Positions 1-8,926 of a stretch of 33,372 bases of DNA are shown in pieces (the stretch's first letter is position 1; each line of letters begins with the position of its first letter). The position numbers and the translations under genes were made by a program. The notes under the pieces were generated by a model. It made no database searches and was not told where the DNA came from. It saw nothing but the letters and a program-made list of their open reading frames with translations. Source of the stretch: Bacteroidota bacterium (GTDB lineage: Bacteria; Bacteroidota; Bacteroidia; UKL13-3); assembly GCA_010027395.1 (NCBI GenBank), contig RGVD01000003.1, forward strand, positions 1 through 33,372, read 5' to 3'.

Positions 1-1218
1 TCTAAGACTTTTTTGAAAAATTATTTGGGTATTAAACAAGGAGAATTATACAATGAAAAATTAATAAAAAATGCTAACCAAAGGTTGTATGAATTGGCTT
101 ATATAAAGGTGCTGAAAAGTCCTGCGATTTACTTTTATGGTAACAAGGCAAGACCCTTATTATATCTTGATAATAAGAAAGCCAGTTCCGCTGATGGGAT
201 CATTGGTATTGCGCCAAATAGTTCTCAGAATAACAAATTAGTTTTGACAGGTGATTTTAATTTAAAACTCCAAAATATTTTAGGAAGTGGTAAAAGTTTT
301 GATCTGACTTACAGAAGCTTTTTAGGTAACTCACAAGATCTAAATTTGAAGTTCAATTATCCATATTTCTTAGGCACTAAATTGGGATTGGATTATGGTT
401 TGAAAATTTTAAAATATGATACAGCCTTTGTAAATGTTCAAAATGATTTTGCGTTGCAATACCGATTTATTGGGAACGATTATGTAAAGGTTTATTATAG
501 TATTCAGCAATCAACTTTATTATCAGTCGACACTTTGAATATTAAAAATATTAGACAATTGCCAAGTGTAAACGATATTCGATCCGACTTTTATGGAATA
601 GCTGTGCGAAAATCTAAATTGGATTATTTCATAAACCCCAAAAAGGGTTTTGCTTTTGATATTGATTTTGCTGCAGGTACAAAAAACATCATTCGAAACA
701 ATATCATAAATACCCTTAAAGTGAGCGATAATAAAGGAAATGCTTATAACCTATATGACTCTATTAAATTAAATGTTTTTCAAATCAGATGTATTGCCAA
801 TGTAGAAAAGTACTTTCATTTGTTTTCAAACAATGTACTAAAAACATCCATTAATTCAGGGTATTTGCAATCTTCAAATATTTTTTTCAATGAACTTTTT
901 AGGATAGGTGGATTAAAAACGCTAAGAGGTTTTGATGAACAAAGTATTTTTGCAAGCCAATATGGAATTCTAAATGTAGAATGGAGATACCTTGTCCAAC
1001 AGAACTCAAACTTTGTTTTATTTTGGAATGGTGCTTGGTATAAAAATGAAGGACGAAAACCAGCTATTTCTGATACTCCTTGGGGAGCTGGGTTAGGTTT
1101 AAATATCGAAACAGGATCGGGTATTTTTTCTTTGTATTATGCAACAGGGAAACAATTTGATAACCCATTAGAGTTTCGCACAGCCAAGATACATTTCGGA
1201 TTTATTAATTACTTTTGA
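1..1218 (+). CDS. BamA/TamA-like outer membrane beta-barrel protein (5' truncated by window edge)
   Basis: Frame is open from base 1 (SKTFLKNYLGIKQGELYNEKLI..., resembling a terminal POTRA). C-terminal barrel has an LRGFDEQ-type motif and ends in aromatic F (FGFINYF). Confidence 0.8.
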   Translation, partial: SKTFLKNYLGIKQGELYNEKLIKNANQRLYELAYIKVLKSPAIYFYGNKARPLLYLDNKKASSADGIIGIAPNSSQNNKLVLTGDFNLKLQNILGSGKSFDLTYRSFLGNSQDLNLKFNYPYFLGTKLGLDYGLKILKYDTAFVNVQNDFALQYRFIGNDYVKVYYSIQQSTLLSVDTLNIKNIRQLPSVNDIRSDFYGIAVRKSKLDYFINPKKGFAFDIDFAAGTKNIIRNNIINTLKVSDNKGNAYNLYDSIKLNVFQIRCIANVEKYFHLFSNNVLKTSINSGYLQSSNIFFNELFRIGGLKTLRGFDEQSIFASQYGILNVEWRYLVQQNSNFVLFWNGAWYKNEGRKPAISDTPWGAGLGLNIETGSGIFSLYYATGKQFDNPLEFRTAKIHFGFINYF

Positions 1219-1225
1219 AAAATTT

Positions 1226-2161
1226 TTGAATCGAATATTTTACATACCTATTACCATAGTTTGCCTTTTTTTGCAGACTATTTTTGCCTTTGGACAGGAT
1301 TCCTTGGGCAATAATGTTGCAATTCAAGATTCTTTGAATTCAGATAAAGCAAGATTTAGTTTGCTAGACACTTTGCTGAACCCGCAACAAGTAAGACAAC
1401 TTTTTATGCCTTATGAAAGCATAGGTAATAATGGAAATGTAAATGTTGCTTTTGAACTCAAAGCACTGAGGAATAAACCCAATTTAAAGCAAATAACAAA
1501 ACGCCCGACCAATGACAAAAGGGCTTACTTTATCTCATTATTAGTGGTAGTTATTCTTATTTCTATCACCCGATTAACCAATCCAAAGAACTTTACTATT
1601 TTTATTCAATCTGTATTTGATAGCCAGCTAAGTCAAAGGATTTGGAGTGATAGTAAGACGAATTTTTTATCAATCATTATTCAACTATCAATTACTTTCA
1701 TTCTAACTTTGTCTATCATAATAGCTTTTTACTTACAAAGTAGAAGTGAGTTATTAGAGTTGAGTTTTTATAGCATTTTATGGCGCAGCATCCTTGTTTT
1801 GTTGGTAGTTTATTCAACCAAGTTTATACTGATTTGGTTGATCGGGGAATTATTGAATTTTTCGCACCTTTCTCAAGGCTTGATAACCAACACCATTTCG
1901 CTTAATGGTTTTCTAAGTTTATTGATGCTTCCTCTGAGCATTGTTTATATTTATAATTCAGGAATTTTTTTAGGAAATGCAACCTTTTATACACTTGTAG
2001 CTATTTTTTTTATTGGGGTAATTTTCAGAAACCTGCACATGTTTTTTATGGCAATCAGTGCATTACGCTTTCCAATAATCTATTTATTTATTTATATTTG
2101 CTCCCTAGAAATTTTGCCTTGGCTTCTGTTGTTTAAAATTTTAGATAATTACTTCTTTTGA
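1226..2161 (+). CDS. DUF4271-like integral membrane protein
   Basis: Signal peptide (LFLQTIFAFGQ), short soluble segment, then several hydrophobic helices. TTG start. Position directly before hemD is typical of the Bacteroidetes DUF4271 family. Confidence 0.65.
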   Translation: MNRIFYIPITIVCLFLQTIFAFGQDSLGNNVAIQDSLNSDKARFSLLDTLLNPQQVRQLFMPYESIGNNGNVNVAFELKALRNKPNLKQITKRPTNDKRAYFISLLVVVILISITRLTNPKNFTIFIQSVFDSQLSQRIWSDSKTNFLSIIIQLSITFILTLSIIIAFYLQSRSELLELSFYSILWRSILVLLVVYSTKFILIWLIGELLNFSHLSQGLITNTISLNGFLSLLMLPLSIVYIYNSGIFLGNATFYTLVAIFFIGVIFRNLHMFFMAISALRFPIIYLFIYICSLEILPWLLLFKILDNYFF

Positions 2162-2910
2162 AAAATACCAAAATAAAAAGCATACTTGTTTGCCAACCAA
2201 AACCTGAAAGCGATAAGTCGCCTTACTTTGATTTAGCCAAAAAACATAGTTGTAAAATAGACTTTCGTCCATTTATTGAAGTGCAGCCGATACCCAATAA
2301 AGAGTTTAGGCAACAAAGGGTAAACATTCTTGATTATACAGCCATTATTTTAAATTCTCGTAACTCAGTTGACAATTTCTTTAGAATGTGTGCTGAATTG
2401 AAAATTGAAATGCATCCTGATGTAAAATATTTCTGCGTAAACGAAAGTATAGGTAATTATATATCAAAGTATATACAAGTCAGGAAACGAAAGGTATTTG
2501 TTGGAAAAGGAACTGAAACAGAATTATTCCCATTGTTTAAAAATCACGCCAAAGACAAATACTTATTCCCTTGCAGCGATTGGCGTAAACAAGATATTGA
2601 AAAGTTCATGAAAAAGAGTAAAATCGTTTTCAAAGAAGCTTTCTTTTATCGCATAGGTTCTAGTAATCTCTCAGATTTGACAAATGTTAACTACGATATA
2701 ATAGCTTTTTTTAGTCCTGCTGATATCCGTTCTCTATTCGAAAACTTTCCTGATTTTCTTCAAAATAACACCAAAATTGCAGGTTTTGGTGCAACTACAT
2801 TAAAGGCAATTAAAGATGCCAAACTTACCATAAATATTCAAGCTCCAACCCCTGAGACACCCTCAATGGTAATGGCACTTGACAGGTTTATCGTTGAAAT
2901 AAATAAGTAG
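2158..2910 (+). CDS. hemD: uroporphyrinogen-III synthase
   Basis: HemD-like fold pattern: SILVCQPKPESDKSPYFDLAKK, IILNSRNSVDNFF, IAFFSPADIRSLFENFP, IAGFGATTLKAIKDA, APTPETPSMVMALDRFI. TTG start overlaps the upstream TGA. Confidence 0.85.
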   Translation: MKNTKIKSILVCQPKPESDKSPYFDLAKKHSCKIDFRPFIEVQPIPNKEFRQQRVNILDYTAIILNSRNSVDNFFRMCAELKIEMHPDVKYFCVNESIGNYISKYIQVRKRKVFVGKGTETELFPLFKNHAKDKYLFPCSDWRKQDIEKFMKKSKIVFKEAFFYRIGSSNLSDLTNVNYDIIAFFSPADIRSLFENFPDFLQNNTKIAGFGATTLKAIKDAKLTINIQAPTPETPSMVMALDRFIVEINK

Positions 2911-3016
2911 TACATACTAATTTTTTAATTGAGCCGTTCTATTGTTGGTTTCTGAATATTGCATTATTCAATTAAATGTGTATTATTGAAGCCTAAAGTA
3001 ATAAAACAGAAAGCTA

Positions 3017-4033
3017 ATGATTAGAAAATTTACTTATATTTTTGTGTTTGCACTTGTAACTATTGTTGGTCAAAAATCTTTTGCTCAGCAAGATGCTCAA
3101 TATAGTCAGTTTATGTTTAATAGACTTTCTTATAACCCAGCGTTCGCAGGTAGTTCAGATAAAATCTGTGCTACATTGCTAGGCCGTAACCAATGGAATC
3201 AATTTGGTGGAGGTAATGTTACCTCAGATTTAGGTTCTGTTGCTAGAGGAGCAAATCCAACTACAATATTGGCTAATATTCATGCACCTATTGGAAAACG
3301 TTTTGGCATAGGGGCAAATTTTAACTCTGACGAATTAGGATTTAGTAAAATTGTTTCTTTTAACGCTACATTAGCATACAAACAATCTATTGGAAGCAAT
3401 GGAGGTATTTTGGCAGGAGGAATCGGTGTTGGTATTGTTCAAGAAGGACTCGATGGAACAAAATTAAAAGCGATTGACCCAAGTGATCCAAAAATTCCAA
3501 CTGGAAATATCACGGATTTGGGCTTGGATTTAAACTTCGGTTTGTATTATACCCAAGAACAACTGTCAATATTTAACAATTTTTATGCAGGTATTTCATC
3601 AACTCATTTAAATACCCCCAAGTTAGAAATAAGAGACGCTAGTAGTAATGGTTTTACATCTCAATATGTTAGACATTACTATTTTATTACTGGAGCAGAA
3701 TATGAGTTGAATAGTGCATTTACCTTAAATCCAAACATAATGGTTAAAACGGATATGGTTAAAACTACAACAGATATAAATGCAACATTAATTTGGAACC
3801 AAAATATTCGTGGAGGATTAAGTTATAGAACTTTCAATGATTTGGTAGTTATGGCAGGTTATGAATTTCCGTTTGGTTTAAACATTGGCTATTCATATGA
3901 TTTAACTATGGGTAAAATACTAAATTATAGCACAGGTACCCATGAAATTATGTTGAGATATTGTTTTGGTGTTAAAATTCCACGAAGAGAACCTAAAATC
4001 CCAATACCGAGGTTAACACCAAGATTTTTATAA
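3017..4033 (+). CDS. PorP/SprF family type IX secretion system membrane protein
   Basis: Signal peptide then QQDAQYSQFMFNRLSYNPAFAGSSD...GRNQW, the hallmark PorP/SprF N-terminus. Located directly upstream of gldK. Confidence 0.93.
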   Translation: MIRKFTYIFVFALVTIVGQKSFAQQDAQYSQFMFNRLSYNPAFAGSSDKICATLLGRNQWNQFGGGNVTSDLGSVARGANPTTILANIHAPIGKRFGIGANFNSDELGFSKIVSFNATLAYKQSIGSNGGILAGGIGVGIVQEGLDGTKLKAIDPSDPKIPTGNITDLGLDLNFGLYYTQEQLSIFNNFYAGISSTHLNTPKLEIRDASSNGFTSQYVRHYYFITGAEYELNSAFTLNPNIMVKTDMVKTTTDINATLIWNQNIRGGLSYRTFNDLVVMAGYEFPFGLNIGYSYDLTMGKILNYSTGTHEIMLRYCFGVKIPRREPKIPIPRLTPRFL

Positions 4034-4084
4034 AAAATTAACATTTAACAATAAAATAATCAAAGTAGTCGTTATAGTTTAAAT

Positions 4085-4100
4085 AAAGCAAATTTGCTTT
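4085..4100. repeat. 16-bp perfect palindrome AAAGCAAATTTGCTTT
   Basis: Self-reverse-complementary. Overlaps the putative -33 TTG of the gldK promoter. Confidence 0.7.
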
Positions 4101-4123
4101 TTATAATACAATTGCTATTTTTG
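4094..4123 (+). promoter_or_regulatory. Putative Bacteroidetes sigma-A type promoter for gldKLMN
   Basis: TTG at 4094-4096, 19-nt spacer, TATTTTTG at 4116-4123 (TAnnTTTG consensus). gldK ATG is at 4155. Confidence 0.6.
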
Positions 4124-4154
4124 CTTTTTAACAAATCAATTATATAACCGTAAA

Positions 4155-5444
4155 ATGAAGCACATCAAATGGTTTTTATTCCTCTTTATTGCAGGCGCAG
4201 TGGCAAGTTGCGGACTTAGCAGCGATAGAGGAGAATTGGTAGGGTCCCCAGGGCGAAAAGCTTGGTTCCACCCACAACCTTACGGAACAGTTTATGTTCC
4301 TACAGGCTCTTTCCATATTGGTTCGAATGAACAAGATGTACCTATGGCAATGATTGCTCCAAACAAGCAAGTTACCATAAGTGCCTTTTATATGGATGAA
4401 ACTGAAATCACAAATAACGAATACCGTCAATTTGTGGATGCAGTTTATGACTCAATAGTTCGCGAAAAATTAGGTGAGAAATTCTTTCTTACCTTTGAAG
4501 AGCCGATTGGAGAATATGATCATGGTTTGAACTACCGTCAAAAAATAGATCCAGAAGAAGACTTGAAAGGTAATGAAGATATTAAAGACCTCAACTATAA
4601 AGGCGATGAAATCTATTATCGTACAGTGCAAATTGATGTGCGTAAACTAAAGTACCGATACGAATATATTGATTTAAGAGCTGCTGCCCAATATAGCAAG
4701 CAAGCTGGCTACAAGAGAAACCGTGGTGAGTTCAAACACAAAGAGGAAGTGGACGTTTACCCAGATACTTTGGTTTTCATGCGTGATTATACTTATTCAT
4801 ACAATGAGCCAATTGCAACAGTTTATTTTTGGCATCCAAAATATGATGATTATCCTGTAGTAGGTGTAAATTGGAAACAAGCAAATGGTTTCTCTCATTG
4901 GAGATCGATTCACTTGAATTCATTCTATTCTGAAAACGAGGAAAACACTGTAACTGCATTTAGATTACCAACAGAATATGAGTGGGAGTATGCTGCTCGT
5001 GGTGGAAGAGATCAAAACTTATACCCATGGGGTAACTATTATACACGCAACGCTAAAGGATGTGCATTGGCTAACTTCAAACCTAACAGAGGTGATTATG
5101 CTAATGATGGTGGACATTATCCTATTCGCGTAGCTTCATACTTTCCTAATGACTATGGTTTGTATGATATGAGTGGTAACGTAGCTGAATGGACTCGTTC
5201 TGCCTATGCTGAAAGTGCAAATTTGTTTACGCATGACAATAATCCTGATTTCCAATATGATGCAAAAGAAGAAGATTCTGAAACATTAAAACGTAAAACC
5301 ATTCGTGGTGGTTCATGGAAAGATATTGCACATTATATTCAATGTGGTACGCGTACTTATGAATACCAAGATAGTGCAAATTCATACACAGGTTTCCGCT
5401 GTGTGATGAGTTATATCGGAAGATCTAACAAAGACAAGAGATAA
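4155..5444 (+). CDS. gldK: GldK/PorK T9SS ring lipoprotein (formylglycine-generating-enzyme-like fold)
   Basis: Lipobox-like FIAGAVASCG; FHIGSNEQD...FYMDETEITNNEYRQFV, RLPTEYEWEYAARGG, LYDMSGNVAEW, IRGGSWKD, GFRCV. Followed by gldLMN. Confidence 0.93.
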   Translation: MKHIKWFLFLFIAGAVASCGLSSDRGELVGSPGRKAWFHPQPYGTVYVPTGSFHIGSNEQDVPMAMIAPNKQVTISAFYMDETEITNNEYRQFVDAVYDSIVREKLGEKFFLTFEEPIGEYDHGLNYRQKIDPEEDLKGNEDIKDLNYKGDEIYYRTVQIDVRKLKYRYEYIDLRAAAQYSKQAGYKRNRGEFKHKEEVDVYPDTLVFMRDYTYSYNEPIATVYFWHPKYDDYPVVGVNWKQANGFSHWRSIHLNSFYSENEENTVTAFRLPTEYEWEYAARGGRDQNLYPWGNYYTRNAKGCALANFKPNRGDYANDGGHYPIRVASYFPNDYGLYDMSGNVAEWTRSAYAESANLFTHDNNPDFQYDAKEEDSETLKRKTIRGGSWKDIAHYIQCGTRTYEYQDSANSYTGFRCVMSYIGRSNKDKR

Positions 5445-5497
5445 TAACAATCAATCAAAAAATAATTTTCTAACTTAAAAATTTAAAAAAACAAAAA

Positions 5498-6298
5498 ATG
5501 GGTAACAGTTTCTTAGAAAGCAAAGGTTTCAAGTCTTTCATGGCAAAGGCTTATGGTATTGGTGCAGCGGTAGTAATCGTTGGAGCTTTGTTTAAAATTT
5601 TACACTGGAAAGGTGCAGACGCGATGTTGATGGTTGGTTTATTAACTGAAGCTGCCATTTTCTTCGTATCAGCATTTGAGCCCCCTCATCAAGAGCCAGA
5701 TTGGACATTGGTTTATCCTGAGTTAGCTGGTTTAGAATCAAAAGAGCCTAAGAAAAATAAAGATACAGGTAGTCTTTCTCAAAAATTAGATAAAATGTTG
5801 GAAGACGCTAAAGTAGGTCCAGATTTAATCAACAGTTTGGGTAACGGCATCCGTGCTTTAAACGATAATGTAGGTGGTTTGAAAGATTTGTCTTCTGCTG
5901 CTGTTGCAACTGAAAACTACACCAAAAGTGTTTCTCAAGCTGCTAATTCACTAAATGGTGTTAACACTGCTTACAGTAAAGCTGTTGAAGCTATGAACGG
6001 CATCGTTTCAGCTTCTGAAGGTTCTAAAGACTACGGAATGCAGATTGAAAGAATGACTAAAAATCTTTCTTCTTTAAATTCAGTTTATGAATTAGAAATT
6101 GTTGAGTCGAACAATCACTTGAAATCAATTAACGAATTTGTAGGTGGATTATCAAAAACAGTTAATACGCTTAGCGAAACCAACAAAAATGCCGAAGTAT
6201 TCAAAGTTGAAATGGATAAGTTGTCTAAAAACTTGTCATCATTAAACAATGTATATGGCAACATGTTGTCTGCTATGACTGTTCGTGGCAATAATTAA
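5498..6298 (+). CDS. gldL: GldL/PorL T9SS inner-membrane motor protein
   Basis: Two N-terminal TM helices with GALFKILHWKGADAMLMVGLLTEAAIFFVSAFEPP and a coiled-coil tail. Position between gldK and gldM. Confidence 0.95.
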   Translation: MGNSFLESKGFKSFMAKAYGIGAAVVIVGALFKILHWKGADAMLMVGLLTEAAIFFVSAFEPPHQEPDWTLVYPELAGLESKEPKKNKDTGSLSQKLDKMLEDAKVGPDLINSLGNGIRALNDNVGGLKDLSSAAVATENYTKSVSQAANSLNGVNTAYSKAVEAMNGIVSASEGSKDYGMQIERMTKNLSSLNSVYELEIVESNNHLKSINEFVGGLSKTVNTLSETNKNAEVFKVEMDKLSKNLSSLNNVYGNMLSAMTVRGNN

Positions 6299-6338
6299 TT
6301 TCAAAATTCGTTTTACAATTTAATAAATACAGAAAGTA

Positions 6339-7904
6339 ATGTCAGGTGGAAAAGTAACGGTAAGACAAAAGATGATTAACATGATGTATTTGGTTCTAAC
6401 AGCCTTGTTAGCACTAAATGTGTCAGCTGAGATTCTGAAAGCATTCCATTTAGTGGAAGTGAGTATGGAGAAAGCAGGTCTAAACATTGATAAGAAAAAC
6501 AAATCGATTTTGAAGTCGATTGACACATATGTAGGTAATAACCCATCAGATATAAAAGGTAAAGATGCCAAAGTTAAGTCTGATCAAGTTGATAAAATTG
6601 CCATATATGCTTTAAAATATATTAATGAATTAAAAGATACGCTTATTTTTGGTGCTGGTGGACGTAAATTAGGCGAAGATGGAAATCCGAACCCTGAAGG
6701 TGAAATTTCAGAGGCAAGTAATATCGAAAAGCATGCTAACCTTTTAATCGTGCAAGGAAAAGGTAAAGAGCTTAAAGCAAAAATCAATGAGTGGAGAAAT
6801 TCAATGATTAATATTTTACCTGAAGCAGATAGAGCAAATGTTAAAAGTGATTTGATTGCTGAAGATGACAAAAAAACAGGTGAATCTTGGGAAAGTGAAA
6901 TGTTTGAACATTCTCCAGTTGCAGCGGTTGTTACTTTGTTAACCAAAACTGAAAATGATATCAAAAACACTGAAGCTCAAGTTTTGGATGAATTGAACAA
7001 AGGTTTAACAAAAGTAAACATTGTTGTAGATCAGTTTGAAGCTAAAATTATTCCTAACAATGGTACTTATATCACTGCAGGTGGCAAGTATTCTGCGGAT
7101 ATCTTCTTAGCGGCTTCAAGTTCTCGTTCTACCTTTGATTTAAATGTTGGCGGTTCGGCTGTTAAAGTTGAAAGTGGCATTGGAAAGTATGAAGTAACTG
7201 CTTCGGGCGAAGGAGAGAAAAAGTATACAGCTAAAATTAGCCAAAGACAATTGGATGGTACAATGAAAACATATGATGCAGAAGGTAGCTACTTTGTAGT
7301 AAAACCTTTGGCTGTAGTTTCAGCTACTAAAATGAATGTGGTTTACCGTGGTTTAGAAAACCCTATTTCGGTTTCTGTTCCAGGTTATTCTGCTAGCCAA
7401 ACTATTGTAACAAGTAGTTTAGGATCTTTAAGACCAGCTGCACAAGCAGGTACATTCAACCTAAGTATTCCTGTTGGAGATGTAAATAAAGAATTGGTTG
7501 TTTCAGTATCAGTAAAAGCTCCTGAAGGTGTTAAAAAAATGGGTGAGCAACGCTACCGCATAAAAAATATCCCAAAACCTACTCCTATGTTAGGTGCTAT
7601 TGAAGCGAGTGGTGCTGTTACTACTTCTCAATTAAGATCAGTAGCATTTATTTATGCTGCTTTGAAAGATTTCGCATTTGAAGGAGTTAGTTATACACCA
7701 ACTAGCTATAATATCGTATTTGCCCCTAAAAGAGGAGATGCTAGGGTATTTCAAGGTAATGGTCCTACCGTACCAAACGATGCAAAAGCAGCATTTAATA
7801 CTGCACGTCCTGGTGACCGTGTAATTTTAACAAACATTAAAGCTCAAGGACCCGCTGGTCAAGTTATTGTTCCAACATCTTTAGCTGTAGAAGTTAAACC
7901 ATAA
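6339..7904 (+). CDS. gldM: GldM/PorM T9SS motor protein
   Basis: MSGGKVTVRQKMINMMYLVLTALLALNVSAEILKAFHLVE, the signature GldM N-terminus, plus a large periplasmic region. Position before gldN. Confidence 0.96.
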   Translation: MSGGKVTVRQKMINMMYLVLTALLALNVSAEILKAFHLVEVSMEKAGLNIDKKNKSILKSIDTYVGNNPSDIKGKDAKVKSDQVDKIAIYALKYINELKDTLIFGAGGRKLGEDGNPNPEGEISEASNIEKHANLLIVQGKGKELKAKINEWRNSMINILPEADRANVKSDLIAEDDKKTGESWESEMFEHSPVAAVVTLLTKTENDIKNTEAQVLDELNKGLTKVNIVVDQFEAKIIPNNGTYITAGGKYSADIFLAASSSRSTFDLNVGGSAVKVESGIGKYEVTASGEGEKKYTAKISQRQLDGTMKTYDAEGSYFVVKPLAVVSATKMNVVYRGLENPISVSVPGYSASQTIVTSSLGSLRPAAQAGTFNLSIPVGDVNKELVVSVSVKAPEGVKKMGEQRYRIKNIPKPTPMLGAIEASGAVTTSQLRSVAFIYAALKDFAFEGVSYTPTSYNIVFAPKRGDARVFQGNGPTVPNDAKAAFNTARPGDRVILTNIKAQGPAGQVIVPTSLAVEVKP

Positions 7905-8761
7905 TGAAAAAGTTAATAGTATCCATTTTATCACTTAGCCTTTTGGCAAGCTTTTCAAGCAAAGCACAAGGGGTTTATGATGATTTTATTTACAACCGTC
8001 AGGCTGTAAAAGAGCGTAGGGTAGTGGCTTGGCCTTACTTGCGCGAGGCAGATGTGATGTCTTCAAAGCGTATCATGCGTATTGTCGATATCAGAGAAAA
8101 GCCAAATCAACCGATGGCATGGCCTAAAAATCCATTGAGCGTTATTATGTATAATGCAGTACTTACAGGTAAAATGGTTCCATATATTAATGATTCACTG
8201 ACTTCACAGTTCAGCTTAGAAGAATTTGCAAGAAGAGGTACTGATACCAGTTATCAAGAAACTCCTATTGACCCTAATGACCCTACGATTACGCGTATGG
8301 ATACGTTAGTAAATCCTTTTATTCCTGAATTGCGTATCACTAAATACAGAATTGTTGAGGATTGGATTTTTGATAAAAAGTTATCTTCATATTATGTTCG
8401 CATCATATCAGTAGCACCTCAATTCAAAATGAATATCGGTGGTATTGAATTGCCTGAACAAGATTTATGTGTACTTAAGTATCATGCTAGTGATGCTGCT
8501 CAAGATGCAGGTAGAGACTTACGTCATTTGTTTGTGAACTATGAAGTTTTTAATAGACAAAATGATGCGGCTCGTTTAACTTATGATGATTGGTTCGAAC
8601 AAAGATTGTTCTCAAGCTATATCATCAAACAATCAAATGAGCATGATAACAAAATTAAAGAGTATGATGAGTTTAAAGACAATGGTGTGGCAGCTTTGCT
8701 AGAAGCCGATAGAATTAAGCAAGAATTGTTCGAAAAGGAACATGATTTGTGGGAATACTAG
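7904..8761 (+). CDS. gldN: GldN/PorN T9SS protein
   Basis: Signal peptide. YDDFIYNRQAVKERRVVAWPYLREADVMSSKRIMRIVDIREKPN is typical of GldN. ATG overlaps the gldM stop. Confidence 0.94.
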   Translation: MKKLIVSILSLSLLASFSSKAQGVYDDFIYNRQAVKERRVVAWPYLREADVMSSKRIMRIVDIREKPNQPMAWPKNPLSVIMYNAVLTGKMVPYINDSLTSQFSLEEFARRGTDTSYQETPIDPNDPTITRMDTLVNPFIPELRITKYRIVEDWIFDKKLSSYYVRIISVAPQFKMNIGGIELPEQDLCVLKYHASDAAQDAGRDLRHLFVNYEVFNRQNDAARLTYDDWFEQRLFSSYIIKQSNEHDNKIKEYDEFKDNGVAALLEADRIKQELFEKEHDLWEY

Positions 8762-8777
8762 TCCTATAAATGTTTTG

Positions 8778-8807
8778 AAAAAAAGGGAGCTTCGGTTCCC
8801 TTTTTTA
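8778..8807 (+). terminator. Rho-independent-like terminator after gldN
   Basis: AAAAAAAGGGAGC-TTCG-GTTCCCTTTTTT: stem closed by a cUUCGg tetraloop and followed by a T-run. Confidence 0.88.
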
Positions 8808-8926
8808 TTTTTAGATTAATTTATAATCTTTTTTTAATTGTCTGATAATACATTTGTTGAATTGCATTATAATTTAGTTACATAATTTTAATGTTTAATT
8901 AACGTAGTCTGGGCATTTTTGGATGC

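Noticed and set aside
6584-6970. Antisense ORF (128 aa) within gldM
   Set aside because: Shadow of a well-supported gldM frame; low-complexity Ser/Leu composition and no independent motif.
8849-8856. TACATTTG as promoter of the acyltransferase gene
   Set aside because: Matches the -7 consensus, but there is no TTG at the expected spacing in an AT-rich region; not strong enough to list.
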